Shown piece after piece: positions 1 to 5,215 of a DNA stretch of 5,215 nt. Origin of the DNA: Mageeibacillus sp. UBA5770 (GTDB lineage Bacteria > Bacillota_A > Clostridia > Saccharofermentanales > Saccharofermentanaceae); assembly GCA_002418705.1 (NCBI GenBank), contig DIEQ01000032.1:1-5215 (forward strand), given 5' to 3'. Position 1 is the stretch's first letter; each line of letters begins with the position of its first letter. Under the pieces are notes generated by a model. It did not search any database, was not told where the DNA came from, and saw only the letters and a list, made by a program, of their open reading frames with translations. Position numbers and translations under genes: made by a program.

Positions 1-1405
1 TCATGACTTCATCAAGCTCAAGGGATACAAGCAGGACAGCCTTCCCCGAATCACGCTGGGCGATAAGCTGCGAGTGAATATACTCGATAGCGCCTACATC
101 AAGGCCGCGTGTCGGCTGGATTGCTATAAGAAGATCGGGATTCTTGTCAATCTCGCGGGCAATAATGGCCTTCTGCTGATTCCCTCCGGACATGCTCCGG
201 ACGATCGTTTCGGCTCCCTGCCCGCTTCTGACGTCATATTGTTTGATGAGCGTATTGGCATATTCCAATACTTTATCGGTTCTAATAAATCCGGCCTTTT
301 GAAAGCCAGGTTCCCAATAGCGCTGTAGGACAAGGTTATTGGCCAGCGAATACTCAAGAATGAGGCCGTATTTATGTCTGTCCTCGGGAATGTGGCTGAT
401 ACCAAGCCTGGAACGTCCGCGAATAGTGGTTTTGGAGATATCTGTTCCGTTTAAGATCAATTTGCCGCTGCTCATTTTTTCGATTCCGGTCAGTGCATAG
501 ACAAGCTCACTTTGCCCGTTACCCTCAATACCGGCCAGGCAGACGATCTCGCCTGCACGTACCTCAAAGGAAATGTTCTTAACGGCGTTATTCTTGTGGT
601 GTTTGGACGGAACCGTAACATTCTCTGCCTTCAAAACAACTTTGCCCGGTTCCACATCCTTTTTGTCAATTTTAAAATGCACATCGCGGCCAACCATCAT
701 CCGGGAAAGCTCTTCTTTGGTCGTCTTGTCGACATCCACAGTACCGATATACCGCCCTTTGCGAAGAACTGTACAGCGGTCGGCAACTTCAATAATTTCA
801 TTAAGCTTGTGAGTAATGAAAAGAATTGATTTCCCTTCTTTGGTCAGACCTCTCATGATCTGTATTAGTTCCTTGATTTCCTGCGGTGTAAGAACAGCCG
901 TAGGCTCGTCAAAAATCAGAATTTCGTTATCACGGTACAGCATCTTCAAAATCTCAACACGCTGCTGCATACCGACGGAGATATCCTCAACCAGGGCATC
1001 GGGATCTACACTCAGGCCATATCGCCCGCTGAGCGCGACGATCTTCTCCCTCGCCTCTTTTCTTTTAAGGACGCCTGCGGAATTCGGTTCGACACCCAGA
1101 ATAATGTTATCAAGAACCGAGAACACTTCTACCAGCTTGAAATGCTGGTGGACCATTCCTATATTCAGTGCATTCGCATCATTGGGGTTGTTGATATGAA
1201 CCGTCTCGCCTTTGATCTTAATTGTGCCCCTCTCAGGCTGATAAAGACCGAAAAGTACACTCATCAGAGTACTTTTACCGGCTCCGTTTTCGCCAAGCAA
1301 TGCATGGACTTCACCCTTTTTCAGCTGGAGTGTGATGTCATCATTTGCTTTGATACCGGGAAATAATTTGGTGATATTCAGCATTTCAACTACATAATCA
1401 CTCAT
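1..1405 (-). CDS. ABC transporter ATP-binding protein, double NBD, BMP/nucleoside-type importer (3' end cut by window)
   Basis: This is the cytoplasmic ATPase of an ABC importer of the simple-sugar/nucleoside class (YufO/NupA/RbsA-like), which energises uptake of the ligand delivered by the neighbouring lipoprotein. The 468 complete codons visible run off the left edge; the family is usually about 500-520 residues, so only the C-terminal tail is missing. NBD1 has Walker A GENGAGKST (38-46), a Q-loop region VHQHF (85-89), signature ISVGMQQR (142-149), Walker B ILIFDEPTAVL (162-172) and H-loop His199. NBD2 has a degenerate Walker A GIEGNGQSE (292-300), a good signature MSGGNQQK (405-412) and a Walker B reading LLIAIQPTRGLD (425-436), where Gln430 replaces the catalytic Glu. 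That asymmetry is usual for this family. The start is ATG at 1405, with GGAG at 1417-1414 eight bases upstream. It is second in the operon, behind a terminator-like hairpin. The exact substrate cannot be read from this protein. Confidence 0.95.
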   Translation of the reverse strand, partial: MSDYVVEMLNITKLFPGIKANDDITLQLKKGEVHALLGENGAGKSTLMSVLFGLYQPERGTIKIKGETVHINNPNDANALNIGMVHQHFKLVEVFSVLDNIILGVEPNSAGVLKRKEAREKIVALSGRYGLSVDPDALVEDISVGMQQRVEILKMLYRDNEILIFDEPTAVLTPQEIKELIQIMRGLTKEGKSILFITHKLNEIIEVADRCTVLRKGRYIGTVDVDKTTKEELSRMMVGRDVHFKIDKKDVEPGKVVLKAENVTVPSKHHKNNAVKNISFEVRAGEIVCLAGIEGNGQSELVYALTGIEKMSSGKLILNGTDISKTTIRGRSRLGISHIPEDRHKYGLILEYSLANNLVLQRYWEPGFQKAGFIRTDKVLEYANTLIKQYDVRSGQGAETIVRSMSGGNQQKAIIAREIDKNPDLLIAIQPTRGLDVGAIEYIHSQLIAQRDSGKAVLLVSLELDEVM

Positions 1406-1417
1406 TGTTCACTCTCC
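1406..1417 (-). promoter_or_regulatory. Ribosome binding site of the ABC ATPase
   Basis: On the minus strand the sequence GCGGAGAG precedes the ATG at 1405 by about eight bases. The site begins only seven bases after the base of the upstream hairpin (1425-1458). Translation initiation therefore sits next to a strong RNA structure but is not buried in it. Confidence 0.7.
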
Positions 1418-1424
1418 GCTTTGA

Positions 1425-1458
1425 GAAAAGGGCTAGACAGTTATGTCTAGCCCTTTTC
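1425..1458 (-). terminator. Intercistronic terminator/attenuator hairpin between lipoprotein and ATPase genes
   Basis: A perfect 15-bp inverted repeat (1425-1439 pairs with 1444-1458) closes a four-base loop. On the minus strand the descending arm ends CCCTTTTC, so the T run is part of the stem and pairs with an A run in the ascending arm, as in many bidirectional terminators. It lies 26 bases after the lipoprotein stop codon and 19 bases before the ATPase start. No long T tract follows the stem, so partial termination or 3'-end protection of the lipoprotein mRNA is more likely than a complete stop. It is equally a hairpin on the plus strand, but no plus-strand gene ends there. Confidence 0.75.
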
Positions 1459-1484
1459 GTCAATTCCTGCATAATCAGATTCTA

Positions 1485-2669
1485 TCAGCTCTGATAATCA
1501 ACCGTAACAAGCTCAACAGCAGGTGTGACTGCCGGATCGAAAGTGCTGTCAACAACGACACTTCCGTCAACAAACTTTGCAAAGAGAGCTTCGTACTGCT
1601 CAACTGTGAACTTGGAAAATCTCCATGATCCTTCAACTGTAGGAAGGCCTACGCACTTCTCAGCAGCGCCGAGAACAGCTGTCTTGCCTGAGTAATCAGC
1701 ATCCCATTTGCCACCGTTAGCGTAGATGGATGTTAGGGCAAGTTCAATGGAAGGAGTCAGCTCTTTCAAAGCAGATGTGATGATCGTAGGTGATTCAGCA
1801 GACTGATCTTTGTCAACGCCGATAACTTTAGCTCCGGCTGCTTCTGCAGCTGCCGTTGCACTTAAGTAGATACCTCCGCCGCAGGCAAAGACAACTTCTG
1901 TACCTTCTGTATACCAGCCGGACATTTTGGTCTTAATATCGTCGGTAGGTCCGAATCCACCGCAATACCAGTACTTAATCTCAACAGTACCGGCAGCAAG
2001 CTTAAGCTCAGCCGCTGCAGCGTCAGCACCCTGTACATAGCCGTATCCATAACGGACAACAGCCGGAACAGCCATGCCGCCGAGGAATCCAAGCTTGGTG
2101 TAGCCATCCATTACGGCAGCATATCCGGCGAGAAATCCGGCCTGCTCTTCCTGATAAAGGATGCAGTGTACGTTGGAAGATGTCTTGTAGGTAGCATAAT
2201 CAGCTGTGTGGGGCTCGCCGTCAAGAATAAGAAACTGTACATCCGGGTACTTGTCCTGGACATTGTAGATCGCTTCTTCGAACAGGTAACCGGGGCAGAC
2301 AACAATCTTCGCACCCTTATCGATAGCAGTTCCGATCGTTTCTTCACGGGCTGCTGTTGAATCCTCACTCGGACGATAATAAGCATACGAAATGCTGTTC
2401 GCCTCAGCATAATTTTTAACACCGTTCCATGCACTCTCATTGAAAGATTTGTCATCAATATTGCCGACATCCGTGACAAGGGCTAACTCGTATGTCCCCG
2501 CGGCAGCTTCTGTTGTCGTCTCAGCCGGAGCTGTTGTCTCAACCGGAGCTGCTGTGGTCTCCTCTGCTGTTGTGGCAGCTGTAGTTGTTTCTGTGGTTTT
2601 CGCAGTGCCGCATGCTGCCAGGGACAATGACATGACCATAACCAGGGCAAGTGCTAAAAGTCTCTTCAT
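1485..2669 (-). CDS. BMP-family (BmpA/PnrA/TmpC) ABC transporter substrate-binding lipoprotein
   Basis: This 394-residue extracytoplasmic lipoprotein captures a small ligand and hands it to an ABC permease. The family is best known for purine nucleosides (PnrA/TmpC, BmpA); the ligand here is inferred only from family. Residues 1-20 form a lipoprotein signal peptide (MKR, hydrophobic core, lipobox LAAC), so Cys20 should be lipidated and anchored to the membrane. Residues 22-57 are a Thr/Ala/Glu/Pro-rich flexible linker. The binding domain starts near residue 60 and shows the family hallmarks: a first strand ending VTDVGNIDDKSFNES (65-79) with Trp81, GFLGGMAVP (194-202), a Gly-rich ACGGG segment and VIGVDKDQ (282-289). 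Start choice: ATG at 2669 has AGGAGG (2684-2679) nine bases upstream and gives a clean signal peptide. An in-frame ATG at 2750 would put 27 charged residues before the signal and lies upstream of the predicted promoter. It is first gene of the minus-strand operon. Confidence 0.95.
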   Translation of the reverse strand: MKRLLALALVMVMSLSLAACGTAKTTETTTAATTAEETTAAPVETTAPAETTTEAAAGTYELALVTDVGNIDDKSFNESAWNGVKNYAEANSISYAYYRPSEDSTAAREETIGTAIDKGAKIVVCPGYLFEEAIYNVQDKYPDVQFLILDGEPHTADYATYKTSSNVHCILYQEEQAGFLAGYAAVMDGYTKLGFLGGMAVPAVVRYGYGYVQGADAAAAELKLAAGTVEIKYWYCGGFGPTDDIKTKMSGWYTEGTEVVFACGGGIYLSATAAAEAAGAKVIGVDKDQSAESPTIITSALKELTPSIELALTSIYANGGKWDADYSGKTAVLGAAEKCVGLPTVEGSWRFSKFTVEQYEALFAKFVDGSVVVDSTFDPAVTPAVELVTVDYQS

Positions 2670-2678
2670 CCTAATGTG

Positions 2679-2684
2679 CCTCCT
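2679..2684 (-). promoter_or_regulatory. Strong Shine-Dalgarno of the BMP lipoprotein, deciding the start
   Basis: A full AGGAGG on the minus strand lies nine bases before the ATG at 2669. It supports that codon over the longer in-frame start at 2750, which would add 27 residues before the signal peptide. Confidence 0.9.
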
Positions 2685-2730
2685 AAATTTTAAATTATTC
2701 CGTCTAAAAGGATTATTTATGACTGCGTTC

Positions 2731-2739
2731 ATTATAACA
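2731..2739 (-). promoter_or_regulatory. Extended -10 promoter of the BMP transporter operon
   Basis: The minus strand reads TGTTATAAT, a consensus TATAAT with an extended -10 TG motif. The best -35 candidate at a 17-bp spacer (2759-2754, TAGAGG) matches TTGACA at only three of six positions, which fits an extended -10 or activator-dependent promoter. A start site near 2724 is predicted, giving a leader of roughly 55 bases to the ATG at 2669. Confidence 0.65.
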
Positions 2740-2768
2740 CGAAATATCAAAGGCCTCTACAGCGAGAA

Positions 2769-2803
2769 ATTATTTCAGTAAATTTTCGACATTATTTCGA
2801 TAA
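2769..2803. repeat. Tandem 13-mer pair upstream of the BMP operon promoter
   Basis: ATTATTTCAGTAA (2769-2781) and ATTATTTCGATAA (2791-2803) are direct repeats identical at 11 of 13 positions and offset by 22 bp, about two helical turns. Relative to the predicted minus-strand start near 2724 they sit at about -45 to -57 and -67 to -79, typical places for activator binding. The second copy also lies within a small dyad, ATTAT-TTCG-ATAAT (2791-2804). The region is AT-rich, so chance similarity is possible. Confidence 0.4.
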
Positions 2804-2841
2804 TCAAAGCATTCCCTATTCGAACACGCGCGTAATATCTT

Positions 2842-2878
2842 TTGACAAAATTCGCGCTGCGCATTAATGTCATATTAT
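2842..2878 (+). promoter_or_regulatory. Probable promoter of the nfo-pcm operon
   Basis: A perfect TTGACA lies at 2842-2847. The -10 box is unclear: ATTAAT (2863-2868) is at a 15-bp spacer, TAATGT (2865-2870) is at 17 bp but a poor match, and TATTAT (2873-2878) is too far at 25 bp unless it is used with a different -35. A promoter must lie here because the plus-strand genes diverge from the transporter operon, but the exact start site is not resolved. The interval given covers the candidate elements. Confidence 0.5.
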
Positions 2879-2881
2879 AGG

Positions 2882-2905
2882 ATGCAGCCGATTTTCAGGC
2901 TGCAT
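2882..2905 (+). promoter_or_regulatory. Stem-loop in the nfo leader
   Basis: ATGCAGCC (2882-2889) and GGCTGCAT (2898-2905) form a perfect 8-bp stem with an eight-base loop. It is followed by an A run and the AAGGAG ribosome binding site of nfo. If transcription starts near 2880 this would be a 5'-terminal hairpin, a layout known to stabilise mRNA; a DNA operator dyad is the alternative. No T run follows on either strand, so it is not a terminator. Confidence 0.5.
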
Positions 2906-2923
2906 AAAAAAGGAGATTTACAT

Positions 2924-3754
2924 ATGCTGAAAATAGGCTGTCATCTTTCATCCTCCAAGGGTTATCTTGCCATGGGTAAAGAAGCGGTGCGGATCGGAGC
3001 CAACACGTTTCAGTTTTTTTCCCGCAACCCGCGCGGAGGAACGGCCAAGGCATTCGACGCCCCAGATATGGAAGCCTACTCGGCCTTTGCTGCGGCAAAC
3101 GGACTTTTTCCGATTCTCGCACATGCGCCGTACACGATGAATGCCTGTGCTGCCGACGAATCGCTGCGTCGTTTTGTATTCGAGACGATGAAGGATGACT
3201 TCGTGCGCCTTGAGCACATCCCGGGATGCATGTACAATTTCCATCCGGGCAGCCACGTCAGCCAGGGTACGGACATCGGCGTCAGATACATTTCAGAGAT
3301 GCTGAACGCACTTCATCCTGAAACGCTCTCAACTATCATTTTATTAGAGACTATGGCCGGCAAAGGCAGCGAAGTCGGCAGAACATTTGAGGAACTCCGG
3401 CAGATTATTGACCGGACGGAGGCCGGAAGCCTTCTTGGAGTCTGCCTTGATACCTGCCATATTTATGACGCAGGCTATGATATCATCAATAATCTGGACC
3501 AGGTACTCGAGGAGTTTGACAGAGTCATCGGACTCGGCCGCCTTAAGGCCATCCACCTGAACGACAGCAAAAATCCCATGGGCAGTCATAAGGACCGCCA
3601 CGAAAAAATCGGTCAGGGCAGCCTCGGGCTGCCGGCAATCGAAAGAATCATCAACCATCCGCTTCTCCGCGACCTTCCCTTTTATCTCGAGACACCCAAC
3701 GAAGTGGAGGGCTATGCGGAAGAAATCGCACTTTTGAAAACATTGTATCGGTAA
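2924..3754 (+). CDS. nfo: Endonuclease IV (AP endonuclease)
   Basis: This 276-residue cytoplasmic enzyme cleaves DNA 5' to abasic sites and removes blocked 3' ends in base excision repair, using a trinuclear zinc centre in a TIM barrel. All nine metal ligands expected from E. coli Nfo can be picked out: His67, His107, Glu142, Asp176, His179, His211, Asp224, His226 and Glu256. Their surrounding motifs are AHAPY (66-70), NFHPGSH (105-111), LLETMAG (140-146), [11 protein letters not shown] (174-184), [20 protein letters not shown] (211-230) and LETPNE (255-260). Length is close to the usual 280 or so. ATG at 2924 is chosen because AAGGAG precedes it by eight or nine bases and MLKIGCHLS is the normal family N-terminus; an in-frame ATG at 2867 would add 19 unrelated residues and overlap the promoter and leader hairpin. 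It is first gene of a three-gene plus-strand operon. Confidence 0.97.
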   Translation: MLKIGCHLSSSKGYLAMGKEAVRIGANTFQFFSRNPRGGTAKAFDAPDMEAYSAFAAANGLFPILAHAPYTMNACAADESLRRFVFETMKDDFVRLEHIPGCMYNFHPGSHVSQGTDIGVRYISEMLNALHPETLSTIILLETMAGKGSEVGRTFEELRQIIDRTEAGSLLGVCLDTCHIYDAGYDIINNLDQVLEEFDRVIGLGRLKAIHLNDSKNPMGSHKDRHEKIGQGSLGLPAIERIINHPLLRDLPFYLETPNEVEGYAEEIALLKTLYR

Positions 3755-3775
3755 CCATAAAGGATGTGAGTCAGC

Positions 3776-4357
3776 ATGGATTACGCGAAGCTGCATGATT
3801 TTACGGAAAGTCTTGACCGGTCACTTTTTATCGATAACGAAAACAAGTATTTTGCCTCCCTCGACCAGCCCCTTCCCATCGGCTATGGACAGACTATTTC
3901 CCAGCCGAGCCTGGTTCTGGAAATGACATACCTGCTGTCACCGGACAGCAGCTCGAGTGTGCTCGAGATCGGAACCGGATCCGGTTACCAGACAGCAATT
4001 CTCGCTCAGTTTTCGAAACATATCTACACAATGGAGCGGATCCCGGAATTGGCGCAAAGTGCCAGGAAGCGTCTTGAAGCTTTAGGCTATAATAATATTA
4101 CCTATTATACGGGCGACGGCAGTGAAGGCTGGCCTGAACACGCTCCGTTTGACAGGATTATTGTCACGGCGGCGGCCGGGAGAACACCGGCGGAACTTCT
4201 TGACCAGCTCAGCCCGGGCGGCATTATGATTATACCGGTCGGCCCTCCCGGCATGCAGGAATTGATCCAATATTCAAAAAACACCAAATCCGTTATCACG
4301 TCCGAAAGGATCGAATATGTAAGGTTTGTTGAACTGATCGGCAAGTACGGCTGGTAG
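3776..4357 (+). CDS. pcm: Protein-L-isoaspartate O-methyltransferase family protein (PIMT)
   Basis: Members methylate the side-chain carboxyl of L-isoaspartyl residues in aged proteins using S-adenosylmethionine, starting their return to normal aspartate; the enzyme is cytosolic. The 193 residues show the family substrate loop PLPIGYGQTISQPS (32-45), SAM motif I VLEIGTGSGYQTAIL (62-76), acidic Glu87 after the second strand, GDG (113-115), FDRIIVTAAA (125-134), LSPGGIMIIPVG (145-156) and a C-terminal VRFVELIG. The N-terminus is about 17 residues shorter than E. coli Pcm before the PLPIG loop and lacks the usual VPRE-type segment. An upstream extension is blocked by an in-frame TGA at 3767-3769, so ATG at 3776 is firm. 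The ribosome site is probably AAAGGA at 3759-3764 (11-base spacing). It begins 21 bp after nfo and surely shares its transcript. Activity on isoaspartate is inferred, not shown. Confidence 0.9.
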   Translation: MDYAKLHDFTESLDRSLFIDNENKYFASLDQPLPIGYGQTISQPSLVLEMTYLLSPDSSSSVLEIGTGSGYQTAILAQFSKHIYTMERIPELAQSARKRLEALGYNNITYYTGDGSEGWPEHAPFDRIIVTAAAGRTPAELLDQLSPGGIMIIPVGPPGMQELIQYSKNTKSVITSERIEYVRFVELIGKYGW

Positions 4358-4359
4358 AC

Positions 4360-4366
4360 CGGGGAG
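4360..4366 (+). promoter_or_regulatory. Ribosome binding site deciding the GTG start of the tocopherol cyclase-like gene
   Basis: A purine-rich GGGGAGG lies eight bases before the GTG at 4375. No in-frame ATG occurs before codon 39, which is past the conserved FEGWYF motif, so GTG is required to keep the family N-terminus. Confidence 0.8.
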
Positions 4367-4374
4367 GCTAAAAA

Positions 4375-5215
4375 GTGAAAAATACAGCATTTTTCCAAGG
4401 CCGCAGCCGCAAAAAACGGTACTTTGAAGGCTGGTATTTCAAATGCATAAGTGCCGACAGGAAGCATGCTGTCGCAGTCATTCCGGGCATGGCCATTGAT
4501 CCGCAGGGCAAGCGCCATTCCTTTGTCCAGGTAATCAATGCCGTCTCCGGCAAGACCTGGTACTATCATTTCCCTTATTCAGATTTCCGGTCGCCTTCCG
4601 ATCATTTTGAAGTGAACGTCGGAATAAACACATTCGGGCCGGATGGATTGTCTCTCGACATCCATACCGATGAAGGCCGCATCAAAGGCGAATTAACCTT
4701 TACCGACATTCATCGCTTCCCGACCAGCAGGTTCAGTCCCGGGATCATGGGACCCTTCACGTTTATCCCTTTCATGGAATGCTATCACGGCATTATTCAT
4801 CTATACCACCGGCTGCAGGGCACACTTGAACTCGACGGCGAGCTGATGGACTTCACCGACGGCGTCGGCTACATCGAAAAAGACTATGGACGCTCTTTTC
4901 CCCGTACATACCTGTGGCTCCAGGCCAGCCACTTCAAGCCTCAGGGTGCATCCTTTGTGTTTTCGCAGGCACGAATCCCGTTTCTCGGCAGCGAGTTCCC
5001 GGGATTTTTCGCATATTTTACGAATTTCAGCGACATAAATGTCCGGTTCGCAACCTATAACCGGTCCCATCTCACCAACTGGCGTGCGGATCCGGCGGCG
5101 GGCACTTGTGCCGGCGAACTGACGGGTCCCGCCGGCACACTGGTCTTTGAAGCAAGAATGTCCGGCGGCGGCAGGCTTCGGGCCCCGGTCGACGGCTTAA
5201 TGGACAGGGAAATCA
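4375..5215 (+). CDS. Tocopherol cyclase-like protein (Pfam Tocopherol_cycl family), 3' end cut by window
   Basis: No stop codon occurs in this frame to the right edge, giving 280 codons of an incomplete gene. GTG at 4375 is the start: GGGGAGG at 4360-4366 lies eight bases upstream and the gap to the pcm stop is 17 bp. The protein begins with RKKRYFEGWYFKC (12-24), much like the RKFFEGWYF region I recall in plant VTE1 tocopherol cyclase. A second match, GYIEKDYGRSFPRTYLWLQ (165-183), parallels the SEKNWGGGFPRKWFWVQ segment of VTE1. VTE1 closes the chromanol ring of vitamin E, but a clostridium is not expected to make tocopherol, so the substrate is unknown and cyclase activity should not be assumed. 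It is rich in Phe, Tyr, Gly and beta-type segments, and shows no signal peptide or membrane helix. It probably shares the transcript with nfo and pcm. The family call is moderately strong; the function is open. Confidence 0.75.
   Translation, partial: MKNTAFFQGRSRKKRYFEGWYFKCISADRKHAVAVIPGMAIDPQGKRHSFVQVINAVSGKTWYYHFPYSDFRSPSDHFEVNVGINTFGPDGLSLDIHTDEGRIKGELTFTDIHRFPTSRFSPGIMGPFTFIPFMECYHGIIHLYHRLQGTLELDGELMDFTDGVGYIEKDYGRSFPRTYLWLQASHFKPQGASFVFSQARIPFLGSEFPGFFAYFTNFSDINVRFATYNRSHLTNWRADPAAGTCAGELTGPAGTLVFEARMSGGGRLRAPVDGLMDREI

Noticed and set aside
425..440. Gln in place of the catalytic Glu in NBD2 of the ATPase (residue 430), seen as possible inactivation
   Set aside because: A degenerate second nucleotide-binding domain with AxQPTRGLD is normal in this importer family, so it is not a sign of decay. 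The coordinates given are residue numbers; in the DNA it lies near 116-118.
512..829. Open frames on the plus strand across 74-1366 opposite the ATPase
   Set aside because: They are antisense shadows of a clearly conserved ATPase reading frame, with no ribosome sites or recognisable protein features.
2670..2750. Longer start of the lipoprotein at 2750 adding 27 residues
   Set aside because: It places a charged, Asn-rich stretch before a clean lipoprotein signal, spans the predicted promoter, and lacks the AGGAGG that precedes the start at 2669.
2440..2781. 113-residue plus-strand frame rich in Val/Ala/Ser opposite the lipoprotein N-terminus
   Set aside because: Its low-complexity stretch is the complement of the Thr/Ala-rich linker codons; it is not a gene.
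2874..2879. A second minus-strand TATAAT that could drive the lipoprotein operon
   Set aside because: There is no recognisable -35 (CAGCCT at 17 bp) and no extended -10 TG, and the better extended -10 at 2731-2739 lies closer to the gene. The box probably reflects AT richness.
2867..2923. Longer start of endonuclease IV at 2867 adding 19 residues
   Set aside because: The added residues do not resemble the family, the stretch covers the leader hairpin and possible -10, and the start at 2924 has a good ribosome binding site.
4105..4569. Minus-strand frames opposite pcm and the cyclase-like gene (4082-4569, 4801-5070)
   Set aside because: Both plus-strand genes have conserved family motifs throughout the overlap, and the minus frames show none.

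Overview
The window looks like chromosomal DNA of a low-to-mid GC Firmicute, most likely a clostridium of the Lachnospiraceae type. The evidence is strong AGGAGG-type ribosome binding sites, a short Gram-positive-style lipoprotein signal peptide with a Thr/Ala/Glu linker after the Cys, and the family resemblance of the proteins. This placement is inference, as there is no rRNA or other marker here. No mobile element, CRISPR array, tRNA or rRNA is visible.

Left half, minus strand (about 1-2739): a BMP-family ABC importer operon read right to left. First comes a substrate-binding lipoprotein (2669-1485). A strong 15-bp hairpin (1425-1458) follows in the intergenic gap, and then a double-NBD ATPase (1405 to beyond the left edge). 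The permease genes that normally complete such systems would lie off the left edge. The hairpin probably sets the ratio of abundant binding protein to scarcer ATPase. The likely cargo is a nucleoside or related compound, by family membership only.

Centre (2670-2923): a 254-bp divergent intergenic region. It holds an extended -10 promoter for the lipoprotein operon with a near-perfect tandem 13-mer just upstream of it. It also holds a TTGACA element facing right and a stem-loop in the leader of the rightward genes.

Right half, plus strand (2924-5215): three tightly packed genes with gaps of 21 and 17 bp. They are endonuclease IV (nfo, all nine metal ligands visible), a protein-L-isoaspartate O-methyltransferase-like protein (pcm-like, short N-terminus), and a GTG-started protein resembling plant and cyanobacterial tocopherol cyclase, cut by the right edge. 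The first two repair oxidised or abasic DNA and aged proteins respectively, so the operon suggests a damage-repair or survival theme. The third gene is the least understood and the most interesting item here. I see no strong evidence of a wholly new multi-gene system.
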